Shown piece by piece: positions 6,817 through 14,705 of a DNA stretch of 20,519 bases. A program made the position numbers and the translations under genes. The notes under the pieces were generated by a model. It did not search any database. It was given only the letters and a program-made list of their open reading frames with translations, and was not told where the DNA came from. This DNA is from a virus, in IMG/VR virus record IMGVR_UViG_3300005295_000216, positions 1 through 20,519 of that record; one strand, given 5' to 3'. Each line of letters opens with the position of its first letter. Positions within the stretch are counted from its first letter, which is position 1.

Positions 6817-7076
6817 CGCTTGAAATACTTGTTTTATTACTGCTCGTTGTTGCTTTCATAGGCGTATTAATACTCATGTCAATGCTTGTCATTATAGTTC
6901 GAGAGTTTGGCCCACCGGTAGTGCGTACACAAGACCAGATGAGAGCAGTAGAACACAGTGCTGCAACGACTGGCCATACCCACACGCTGGCTGTCAACTC
7001 GACGCATGAAGAAATGGGCAAGCAAGTTGTCGTCAAGCGTTGCCAGTGCGGGCATGTTGTCCGAGAAGTGGTGTAA
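6813..7076 (+). CDS. Single-span membrane protein with a small cysteine motif (87 residues)
   Basis: This starts at the ATG in the previous stop (ATGA, 6813-6816). Residues 3-29 form one long hydrophobic helix (EILVLLLLVVAFIGVLILMS and onward). A soluble tail follows with His and Thr residues and ends in CQCGHVV, which has only two cysteines, so a metal site would need another partner or dimerisation. The coding DNA is notably A/T-rich compared with neighbours. Candidate roles are lysis accessory (inner-membrane spanin-like) or virion membrane contact. There is no specific evidence for either. Confidence 0.65.
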   Translation: MTLEILVLLLLVVAFIGVLILMSMLVIIVREFGPPVVRTQDQMRAVEHSAATTGHTHTLAVNSTHEEMGKQVVVKRCQCGHVVREVV

Positions 7077-7085
7077 TGTTGGCCC

Positions 7086-8900
7086 ATGACGGCTGGCCGA
7101 CAGACCGATAACCTGGGCGACCGTCTTTTTCGCGCTGTCCGCGCTATCGACCCGACTGCGCCGGCTGGCCCGCATCAGATGCTCGTCTCTGGCACCGTCA
7201 ATATCGGCGGCGGCGCTGTCGGTGGTGCTGGCGGCACGTCGATGGTCGATGACAACACCTTCACCCCGGCTGGCACGAGCATCACCCCGATGGGCGGCTA
7301 CGTTGGCGGGCGACAGGTAGCCAGCGGCCACGCTGGTGCGGTGGCGATGAGCGGCAGCGCCATCCTGCAAGTTCACGTTGTCGCTGGTGGGGCGGGTGGT
7401 GGCGCGGCCAACCTGACCGTCCAAGGCACAGCCGGTAACGATGTCAGCGTCGGCGTTGCCTCTGGCGCAGCCGGCGCTGCTGGCAACTGGCCGGTGCCGG
7501 TCGCATACGCCTCTGGCCGTTACCAGACCGTCAATCTAGGCACGCCAATCGGCATCTTTGGCTCGCTCAGCGGCGTGGCCACGGTTCACCTTGGCCTCCC
7601 GGCAACCGTCAACCTGGGCAGCATCCCGACCGTCAACCTGGGCCAGGGGACCGTCAATATCGGCAACGTCCCAGCCGTCACCGGCTCGGTCAGGGTGACC
7701 GTCCTGGGCGGCTCAGTGGGCGTGCTGCCGATTGGCGACTTCACGGTGTGGACGGCAAATGCGGCCGGCGGTGGCGGTTTCGCTTCTGTTGGCGTGTATG
7801 GCTCTGTGACCGGCTTGATGACGGTCAACCTGGCCAGCCATATCGACACGGTCAACTCAGCGGTGCGCGTCAACGTGGTTACCGGCGGTGCTGGTGGCGG
7901 CAACGCCAACCTGACCACGCGCGGCACGGCTGGTACCGACTTGCACGTTGGCCAAGCCTCAAACAACCTGGGCGCGTGGCCGAATTACGACGGTGGAATG
8001 TGGCTGCCGGTCATGTACCCAAGCGGCTATTACCCGACCGTCAACATCGCCGGAGGTGGAGCCGGAGGGGGCTTCGCCAGCGTTGCGGTGTATGGCTCGC
8101 CAGCCAACCCGGTGTACGCCATCGGATCGGTCAACGTTGTCAATGCCGTTGGCGTCTTCGGCTCAGTCAGCGTGACTGGATCAGTCAACATCGTGCCGCC
8201 AACGAACATGACCGTCTGGCTGGCCAATCAAAACGCAGGCTCCGGGTTTGCTAGCGTAGCTGTGTACGGCAGTCCGGCTAATCCGGTGTACGTCATCGGC
8301 TCTGTCAACGCTGTCGGTGGTGGTGGCTCTGTCGGCGTGACGCAGATTGGTGCGCCGTGGACGGTGACCGGGTCTGTCGGTGTCACTCCGCTCGCCGTCT
8401 TCACCGTCAATATGGGCATGGGCACAGTCAATGTCGGCAACATTGTTGGTATCACCGGCTCCGTGTCGATCCTGGGATCGGTCAACATCGGCGGTCAGCC
8501 GATCTCTATGGTCGGCTCCGTTGGCGTGACTCCGCTGGCGTCGTTCAGTCTTGGTGGTATTGTAGAGGTCGATACTCGCGCATCACTGACTGCCACACAG
8601 TGGATCATCTCCGGTGCTGCATCCGGGCAGTTTGTTGTTGCTGGCAGCGCACCAGCCGGAGTAAGAGTGCGTCTTAGCTCGTATCAGCTTATCGCTACAG
8701 GCACCGTGGACTTCCAGTGGATGAGCCCGAGTGGCGTGGCGATGTCCGGCTCCATGCGACTGCTGCCAGGTGCTGGCTTTGGCTTGGCCGGCGCATTCCC
8801 GAATGGACCAGTGCTGATCGGCTCGCAGCAATCCGCGATCTACATCCTGAGCGCTGGCACGCAAAACATCGGTGGTGTTGCCATAGGCTGGTTGGAATGA
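7086..8900 (+). CDS. Repetitive Gly/Val-rich fibre- or spike-like virion protein
   Basis: This 604-residue protein is built of short beta-forming repeats (TVNIG, TVNLG, GSVNIV, GSVGVTPLA) with many glycines. A longer unit containing FASVAVYGSPANPVY occurs at residues 330 and 388, with a diverged copy at 232 (FASVGVYGS). Near residues 55-73 it carries DDNTFTPAGTSITPMGGYV, a motif I know from metagenomic phage structural proteins. The last ~100 residues look like a compact beta-sandwich (VRVRLSSYQLIATGTVDFQW ... GVAIGWLE) of the type that ends phage fibre and decoration proteins, possibly for trimerisation. I infer an extended beta-structured surface protein, perhaps receptor-binding. Tail fibre versus head decoration cannot be decided. 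Confidence 0.7.
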   Translation: MTAGRQTDNLGDRLFRAVRAIDPTAPAGPHQMLVSGTVNIGGGAVGGAGGTSMVDDNTFTPAGTSITPMGGYVGGRQVASGHAGAVAMSGSAILQVHVVAGGAGGGAANLTVQGTAGNDVSVGVASGAAGAAGNWPVPVAYASGRYQTVNLGTPIGIFGSLSGVATVHLGLPATVNLGSIPTVNLGQGTVNIGNVPAVTGSVRVTVLGGSVGVLPIGDFTVWTANAAGGGGFASVGVYGSVTGLMTVNLASHIDTVNSAVRVNVVTGGAGGGNANLTTRGTAGTDLHVGQASNNLGAWPNYDGGMWLPVMYPSGYYPTVNIAGGGAGGGFASVAVYGSPANPVYAIGSVNVVNAVGVFGSVSVTGSVNIVPPTNMTVWLANQNAGSGFASVAVYGSPANPVYVIGSVNAVGGGGSVGVTQIGAPWTVTGSVGVTPLAVFTVNMGMGTVNVGNIVGITGSVSILGSVNIGGQPISMVGSVGVTPLASFSLGGIVEVDTRASLTATQWIISGAASGQFVVAGSAPAGVRVRLSSYQLIATGTVDFQWMSPSGVAMSGSMRLLPGAGFGLAGAFPNGPVLIGSQQSAIYILSAGTQNIGGVAIGWLE

Positions 8901-9514
8901 CTCGTCCACTGTATGTTATGCCTGTCACCACTGCGGACGGGCCACACGGACCAACACGCACATCGAAGTATCTGTCCGAATTCAGCACCTTCAGCTACGG
9001 CATCTTTCAGTACGGAGCCGAGCCGTGGTGCATGGCCGGCGTGACTGACATTTCTGTTGCCGCAGACGCATCGCTTGTTGCCCACCCCGATGTGTTCAAG
9101 CTGCCTGACGATCTCGACCAGACGATGGGCTCGGTCGGCAACCGCAACCAGGCCAGAAATGCGCTTGAAGCAGTCAACATGCCGGGCACGTGGATACAGA
9201 CGAGCGACACGTACAGGACTGTCGTCCGCTTCATTGGTTCGCTGTGTCTTTACATGGGCTGCTTCAACGACCACTACGACTTGCCTGTAATCTTCGACGG
9301 TACAACGACACTTAGCACGCTCTTCAGCGCCTTGACTCAGTCGCAGCGCGATGCCATGCAGGGGTGCGCAGACTATTTCGGCCTCGACGGATCGTCGCTG
9401 ATCGGCAGCAACTCGTTGCGCATAATCCTCAAGGCGATTGGTGACGACTTCTCCGCGCAATACGCATTGGGCACCAATCCAATGACGCGTCTTGATCTGG
9501 CGGGGCCGCTGTGA
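8897..9514 (+). CDS. Unknown virion-region protein (205 residues)
   Basis: The start is the ATG overlapping the stop of the fibre-like gene (ATGA, 8897-8900). An earlier in-frame ATG at 8717 lies inside that gene and is rejected. The protein is soluble, with aromatic- and glycine-rich beta-like N-terminal parts (YLSEFSTFSYGIFQYGAEPW), an asparagine-rich middle and a helical C-terminal half (LSTLFSALTQSQRDAMQGCA). I recognise no domain or catalytic motif. Its place between two probable surface proteins, with four-base overlaps on both sides, suggests it is made with them and may be part of the same virion structure or its assembly. Confidence 0.75.
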   Translation: MTRPLYVMPVTTADGPHGPTRTSKYLSEFSTFSYGIFQYGAEPWCMAGVTDISVAADASLVAHPDVFKLPDDLDQTMGSVGNRNQARNALEAVNMPGTWIQTSDTYRTVVRFIGSLCLYMGCFNDHYDLPVIFDGTTTLSTLFSALTQSQRDAMQGCADYFGLDGSSLIGSNSLRIILKAIGDDFSAQYALGTNPMTRLDLAGPL

Positions 9515-10134
9515 CGACGCTGTTTACTGACGCTTTCACCCGCGCCGATGGCACGTTGGATAGCACCAATTGGGACACATTGACCGGTGAAGCGAGCCTG
9601 CAAATCGCCTCCAATCATCTGGTGCCGAGCGCGTTCAACGCTGACAACTGTGATTACGTCAACAGCACCGGTGTGGCATCTATCCCCAACGATCAATGGG
9701 CGCAAATTACGCTGCTCAATCCAACGTCGTCATCCGGAGGTGGCGGCGAGGGAATCGGCATCGAGTTGCGTTGTGCCACTGCCGCCCGGACAGCCTATCG
9801 CTGCCTGGCTGGCAACACCACGATCACCTTTTCAAAAATGACTGACTCTGGTACGTACAGCGGCGTGATTGCATCGGCAACTGGCCTGACAATTGTTGCT
9901 AATGATGTGCTCTACGCTGAGGTGCAGGGCACCACGGTCATCATCAAGCTCAACGGCGTGACGAAGATTACGCAGACCGATTCGAGCATCGCCTCTGGCC
10001 GCTTTGGTATAGGCCATTCCAGCGACACGACGGGCACACCGCAGTTAGACGACTTCACCGGCGGCGACTTTGCTGGTGGGGCCGCTGCTGTTGCGCCTTC
10101 ACGCAGGCGCACCCTTGTCGGCGCGGGCGTTTAG
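9511..10134 (+). CDS. Concanavalin/LamG-like beta-sandwich protein
   Basis: This 207-residue protein starts at GTG 9511 overlapping the previous stop (GTGA), with GGCGGGG upstream. It begins LFTDAFTRADGTLDSTNWDT, the classic opening of LamG/concanavalin-like modules (DxFxRADGxLxxxNW). It continues with alternating strands, including an inner-sheet segment LYAEVQGTTVIIKLNGVTKI, and closes with RFGIGHSSDTTGTPQLDDF, again typical of the fold. The C-terminal tail is Ala-rich and basic. Such domains in phages bind glycans or decorate capsids and fibres. There is no signal peptide or enzyme motif. Sugar binding is inferred from the fold. Confidence 0.8.
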   Translation: MTTLFTDAFTRADGTLDSTNWDTLTGEASLQIASNHLVPSAFNADNCDYVNSTGVASIPNDQWAQITLLNPTSSSGGGGEGIGIELRCATAARTAYRCLAGNTTITFSKMTDSGTYSGVIASATGLTIVANDVLYAEVQGTTVIIKLNGVTKITQTDSSIASGRFGIGHSSDTTGTPQLDDFTGGDFAGGAAAVAPSRRRTLVGAGV

Positions 10135-10157
10135 CGTATGCTAGTGGGCGCACGCTG

Positions 10158-13100
10158 ATGGCTCCACGCTACTCGTACATCCCGATGGAGGCGCTCGACC
10201 AGGCTGATCTTCAGCAGCAGGCCAGGGATTGGGCTGATCAGCAACGCAAGCAGATTGCCGAGGATTGGGCCAGGTCGAATGTACCCGACCCTTTAGCCGG
10301 CCTGGGCGGTCAGGACCCGTACCTGAGCCAGCTAAATTCCAGCCTCGCAACGCCAACCCTCGCCCCGCCGGCGCTCGTAACACCTCCCGCCCCAAGCGCT
10401 AACCGGCCGAGCGTCCTCACGCCCAGCGTTGATGAATTAGCGCCAAGCCTGGGCGGGCCGGTCAAGAGCGTCAAGCCTGGTAGCTCGCTCAACGACATCA
10501 GCCAGTTTGGCGACCAGACGCTGACGGAGGCTGAGGCATACGCGGCGTGTGGTCCGGCGGCTGCTGTCCGACTGGCCAGCGTGTACGGCAATCAGATTCC
10601 CCTGCGGGCTGCGCTGGACGCTGCCAAGCAAACCAACTGGACGGCCGGCGGCGGCATGAATGGCGTCCAGAACGAGCAGAACCTGCTCACCAACCTGGGC
10701 ATCCACACCAAGCTGGACGCGAGCCCGACGCAGGAGAAGGTGATTGCTGACGCGCTCACCGGCAACCCGGTCACCATCAGCACCAATCGCCACTACTTCA
10801 CCGTCTCTGGCTACGACGCGGAGAAGGGCTTGTACGTTGGCCGCAGCGGCTCGGACCTCAAGGGTGGCTCTGAGTGGCTGTCGTGGGACTCGATCAGTCG
10901 CCTGGGTGGTGGCATCAATGGGGCGCTGTTCGTCAACAACCCCAACTCTGAGATGGACTCACCGCAAACAAAGATTGCGCAGGGCGACCTCAAGGGCGCA
11001 CTGGTGGACTACGCTCGCCAGGCAGCCAAGAAGGTCGGCATTGACCCGGACATCTTCGTGCGCCAGATCAATCAGGAGTCCGGATTCGATCCGAACGCTG
11101 GCAGTCCGGCCGGTGCGCAGGGCATCGCGCAGATCGTGCCGAAGTGGCACCCCGGAGTGGACACCAGCGACCCGAAGGCCAGCCTGGATTACGCTGCCGA
11201 CCTGATGCGCTCGCATCTGCAACATTACGGCGGCGACTATTCCAAGGCGCTCGCTGCGTACAACGCCGGAGCCGGGGCGGTGCAGCAGTACGGTGGCGTA
11301 CCGCCATTTGAAGAGACGCAGACATACGTCAAGAACATCCTGGGTGGCGCAAAAGATCAGCTTGCCAAGGTCCCCGGTGACATCGCGGAGTCACTCTTCC
11401 AGCAGGGCGACATGAACCGCACCACGGTGCGCCAGACGGGTGAATTCACCACCGGGGTCAACGCTAGCTTGGAACAGCAGCAGCGCGAGGCGAACCCGAT
11501 GATGAAAATCATCCCGGGCATGGGTGGTGATCCGATGCGGGCGATTTCGTCTGGCCTGGGCGCTGCTGGGATGCCCAGCGCAGAGGAACTCGGTGCGCCG
11601 CAGATTCCCACTCCATTTGGCTCTGTCCCACTTGGCCCGCGTGAGTTGATTGGCTTCGCTGCCGGCATGCAAGTGCCGCAGGGGCCAGCCGGCAAGCTTG
11701 GGGCGGGTGCCAGTAAGGCGATCACGAAGTCTGCCGGGGCCGTGGCTGCCTCTGCCGGCAAGAGCACCCTCGAACGCACCTTTGACATGTTCGAGCGCAA
11801 CCGCCAGATGCGTGATCCGGGCTTGCTTGCACGAGCCGGTCAGACGCTATCCACGTTGGGTGTCAATCTGGAACGGCAGTTGGCCGACCGCTACGTCGAT
11901 CTTAACCGGCTGGGACACAAAGTCGAGGTTGCGGTGTCCACGTATCTCGGCAGGCTGCCGGGTGCTGAGCAGCGGGTGAAGACGGAATTTACGCCGCTGT
12001 ATAAGGCGTTAGGCGATGGCACCGGGCAAAACGGTCGCTCGATGATCGACAACTTCAACGCCTTCGTCAAGCATCAGCGCGACCTCGAAGTCGCCCTGGC
12101 GAAGTCGCCTCAGGTCACGCAGGTTATTCCGGGTGGGGTTACGCAGACCGGACCCACTCAATTTACGCGGACGCAGACAAAGGTGGCCACCGGCCCGAGC
12201 GGGCTGCGTAGCGCCTCCGCCGGCTCCACTGGCGCGTCAGACGCACAGGGCGCATTGATCGAGTTGCAGGAGTCACTGACTCCGAAAGAGTGGCAGCAAC
12301 TGCTGGACGCTGACAAGGTCCGTCAGGGTGCGCTCGACAGGTTGCTTGATGACCGTGTTGCAAGCGGGTTACTCAGCAACGAGGATCGTCAGATGTTGCT
12401 GGAGATATATCCGCATTACAACCCGACCGTGGCGATGCGTAATGTTGACGCGGAGATCATGCGGACTGGTGGCGGCAAACGCATGACGCAGTTAACCAAC
12501 AACTTTCGTAGGTTGATGGCCGATGGCATCAAGGACGACACCGAAGAGCCGGCACTGAGTGCCATCCGTGGCCTGATGCGTGGCGATCTGGACATCCGCC
12601 GCAACAACACGGTGCGGGCCATCGTGGAGGACCTGAAGACCGCTGGCAAGTTGGGCAGGATCGAGCTTTCGACCTATCCCGGCGAGCGTGCTGGCAAGTT
12701 GCAGTGGTACGAGGACGGCAAGCGATTGATGGCTGATGTGCCGGAAGAAGTTGACCGCGCAGCCAAGGCGCTTGATGACACCAGGCTGGGGTTGGCTGGA
12801 CGCATTGCATCGTGGTCCAACGCTCCGCTGCGCACTGGCGCTGTCGTTCTTAGCCCGCCGTTCTGGCTGGTCAACGCGGCTGCCGACTACATCACGCTGT
12901 TTATCCGAGAGGGTGGCAGCGCGGCCGGTCGTGTGCCGCGCATGTGGGCCGAAGCCGCTCGGCAGGGGCCGCTGTATCAGGAGTTGGCCAGGTCCGGCGG
13001 CATGATGTCTACGCTCTCGCGCACCGGCGAGCATGCTGACGTGGAGAAGCTGATCCAGCAGTCTGGCGGGCTGGTGCTCAAGAACATGCCGCAGTGGCAG

Positions 13101-14537
13101 CGGCTGCTGAAGGCTGCCAATCCGCTCAACCCGATCAGGAAGATTGGTGAGGTAATCGAGCTTGCACCGCGCCTGGCAACGTTCGAGGCGCAGCTTGAGC
13201 GCAGCGCTCCGGGGAAGGGCACTAAGGCCCTGTCTACGTTGGGCGGACCCGGATTCGGACATGGCTCAACGGCCGAGGCAGCGATGGCTGCCCGCCGCGC
13301 CACCGTTGACTTCGCCCGGTCCGGCCAGTTGATCAGGACGGTCAATCCACTGGTGCTGTTCTTGAACGCTCGCGTGCAGGGCACGTTGCAAGTTGGTCGC
13401 ACACTGCGCGACAACCCCAACAGCAGATGGCGACTGGCTTCCGTGCTGGCTCCGGTTGTCGCCGCGCACGCCTGGAATGTCACTAACTTTCCCGAGGAAT
13501 ACGGGGACATTCCGGATTGGGAGAAGGACAGCTTTGTCCCTGTCATCACTGGTCATGGCACCAAAGATGAAAAGGGGAAATTTACCAACATCCCGCGCAT
13601 TAGTATTCCACTACGTGAGTGGGCGATGTTTACCGTTCCATTCCGCGCGGTACTGAACAAGATGACCGGCGCTGATGCGCGTAATGTGTTGCAACTGGCT
13701 AGCGATACATTGCAAACCACCGGTCCGGTGTCCGGTGAATCAGCTACCGCAGGCGTTGGTGGCCTGATTCCTGCTCCAGCACGCACGCCATTGGAGCTTG
13801 CCACCAATCAGAAGTTCTTCACTGGTGCGCCCATTGAGCCGGAGACGATGCGCAATCTGCCGCCGTCAGCCAAATACACAGACCGCACGACCAATGTCGC
13901 ACAAGGCTTGTCATGGGCCAGCCGCAACGCTCCGGGTCCGTTCAAGTCAACTATCAGCCCGACGCAAATGGACTTCATCATTCAGGAGAACCTGGCCGGG
14001 CTTGGCCGCTTCCTGACCGGTGACCGCATAAATCCGCTTAGCTCTATCTATCGCACTTCTGCTGGGCAGACAGAGCAGAACACTTTCAAGCTGATGGACA
14101 AGCAGATTGCTGATATGCGTGAGAAGGTGGCCGATCAGACCAGGCAAGACCCTGAGTTTGCCAATGCGACCAAAGACCGCCAGCAGCAAATGCTGCGTCA
14201 GGACCAGATTCAACTGGAAGAGACGCTCAAGGAGAAGTACGGGGTAGAGCCTAAAGAGAAGGACTACGGTCTGCCTAACAAATACCGTGGTGTTACCGAT
14301 CCTGCCAAGCAATTGCAGATTGATAAAGCGATAAGCAAATACGACAACTGGCGGGCGGAATTGCGGTTGCGGCCGTCTGAACGTAGTGCGCCAAAGCCAA
14401 CCCCTGAAGAGCAACGCTTGGCTGCGGTCTACGGTCGAGAGCGCATGCGCAACCCCACCCTGACGCGGGTACGACAGCAGCAGCGGCGTGCGCAGGACGC
14501 TCGGGCGGGCCGTGTTACCGAGCTAGCTCGGCAGTAG
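10158..14537 (+). CDS. Giant virion protein: cysteine peptidase + lytic transglycosylase + long internal region
   Basis: This protein has 1459 residues. Residues about 115-250 form a C39/papain-like cysteine peptidase module with candidate catalytic C131 (AYAACGPAAAV), H212 (TNRHYFTVSGY) and D233. Residues about 280-395 form an SLT-type lytic transglycosylase with catalytic E307 (INQESGF), AQGIAQIVP and AYNAG (367-371). The remaining ~1050 residues are mostly helical with a few hydrophobic stretches (PPFWLVNAAADYITLF near 895, VNPLVLFLNARVQG near 1060). They recall large polyvalent or internal virion proteins of podoviruses, such as the T7 gp16 type. The likely role is ejection: entering the cell envelope with the DNA and locally opening peptidoglycan. 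The start ATG lacks a clear ribosome site. The large C-terminal part has no certain family assignment. Confidence 0.85.
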   Translation: MAPRYSYIPMEALDQADLQQQARDWADQQRKQIAEDWARSNVPDPLAGLGGQDPYLSQLNSSLATPTLAPPALVTPPAPSANRPSVLTPSVDELAPSLGGPVKSVKPGSSLNDISQFGDQTLTEAEAYAACGPAAAVRLASVYGNQIPLRAALDAAKQTNWTAGGGMNGVQNEQNLLTNLGIHTKLDASPTQEKVIADALTGNPVTISTNRHYFTVSGYDAEKGLYVGRSGSDLKGGSEWLSWDSISRLGGGINGALFVNNPNSEMDSPQTKIAQGDLKGALVDYARQAAKKVGIDPDIFVRQINQESGFDPNAGSPAGAQGIAQIVPKWHPGVDTSDPKASLDYAADLMRSHLQHYGGDYSKALAAYNAGAGAVQQYGGVPPFEETQTYVKNILGGAKDQLAKVPGDIAESLFQQGDMNRTTVRQTGEFTTGVNASLEQQQREANPMMKIIPGMGGDPMRAISSGLGAAGMPSAEELGAPQIPTPFGSVPLGPRELIGFAAGMQVPQGPAGKLGAGASKAITKSAGAVAASAGKSTLERTFDMFERNRQMRDPGLLARAGQTLSTLGVNLERQLADRYVDLNRLGHKVEVAVSTYLGRLPGAEQRVKTEFTPLYKALGDGTGQNGRSMIDNFNAFVKHQRDLEVALAKSPQVTQVIPGGVTQTGPTQFTRTQTKVATGPSGLRSASAGSTGASDAQGALIELQESLTPKEWQQLLDADKVRQGALDRLLDDRVASGLLSNEDRQMLLEIYPHYNPTVAMRNVDAEIMRTGGGKRMTQLTNNFRRLMADGIKDDTEEPALSAIRGLMRGDLDIRRNNTVRAIVEDLKTAGKLGRIELSTYPGERAGKLQWYEDGKRLMADVPEEVDRAAKALDDTRLGLAGRIASWSNAPLRTGAVVLSPPFWLVNAAADYITLFIREGGSAAGRVPRMWAEAARQGPLYQELARSGGMMSTLSRTGEHADVEKLIQQSGGLVLKNMPQWQRLLKAANPLNPIRKIGEVIELAPRLATFEAQLERSAPGKGTKALSTLGGPGFGHGSTAEAAMAARRATVDFARSGQLIRTVNPLVLFLNARVQGTLQVGRTLRDNPNSRWRLASVLAPVVAAHAWNVTNFPEEYGDIPDWEKDSFVPVITGHGTKDEKGKFTNIPRISIPLREWAMFTVPFRAVLNKMTGADARNVLQLASDTLQTTGPVSGESATAGVGGLIPAPARTPLELATNQKFFTGAPIEPETMRNLPPSAKYTDRTTNVAQGLSWASRNAPGPFKSTISPTQMDFIIQENLAGLGRFLTGDRINPLSSIYRTSAGQTEQNTFKLMDKQIADMREKVADQTRQDPEFANATKDRQQQMLRQDQIQLEETLKEKYGVEPKEKDYGLPNKYRGVTDPAKQLQIDKAISKYDNWRAELRLRPSERSAPKPTPEEQRLAAVYGRERMRNPTLTRVRQQQRRAQDARAGRVTELARQ

Positions 14538-14687
14538 CGTTTCGATGATCCAGCCGACGCCAGCAGTGACAGCGATCAACAGTAGCCACGCAAAGCCGTT
14601 GATAGTGCCGCCGCCGTACACTGCTGCCGTAAGCAACAGGATGGCCGGTATGCCGAGAACGACTGCGACGACCAGAAGTGCCTTCAT
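14523..14687 (-). CDS. Antisense two-span membrane protein (54 residues), holin-like candidate
   Basis: The only sizeable gap between plus-strand genes in the virion block holds a complete minus-strand ORF, ATG at 14687-14685 and TAG at 14525-14523. It encodes two clean hydrophobic helices, ALLVVAVVLGIPAILLLTAA (residues 3-22) and FAWLLLIAVTAGVGWII (32-48), joined by a short Gly-rich turn (GGGTING), with a Lys start and a short acidic/polar end. That is a typical tiny holin or membrane-peptide topology. It overlaps the 3' end of the giant gene by 15 bases. It has no ribosome site upstream, and a plus-strand ORF of 52 codons (14545-14703) also fits the gap, so the call is tentative. Confidence 0.42.
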   Translation of the reverse strand: MKALLVVAVVLGIPAILLLTAAVYGGGTINGFAWLLLIAVTAGVGWIIETLLPS

Positions 14688-14705
14688 GGCAGGGGGAGTA
14701 TAGCT

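Noticed and set aside
8717-9514. Longer start for the 205-residue gene
   Set aside because: The extra 60 codons lie inside the fibre-like gene and read as shadow sequence; the ATGA junction at 8897 is the natural start.
10115-10142. TTGTCG-16 bases-TATGCT as a promoter for the giant gene
   Set aside because: Both boxes are weak matches and lie within or just after the end of the upstream gene; chance is the simpler explanation.
12492-13262. 256-codon minus-strand open frame inside the giant gene
   Set aside because: It lies wholly antisense to a well-supported gene, is Arg/Gln/His-rich as expected for a shadow frame in GC-rich DNA, and shows no domain or ribosome site.
14545-14703. 52-codon plus-strand ORF filling the gap before 14706
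   Set aside because: It tiles the gap neatly but has no ribosome site and a Pro/Thr/Ala-rich composition without structure; it looks like the complement of the two-helix minus ORF. It cannot be fully excluded.
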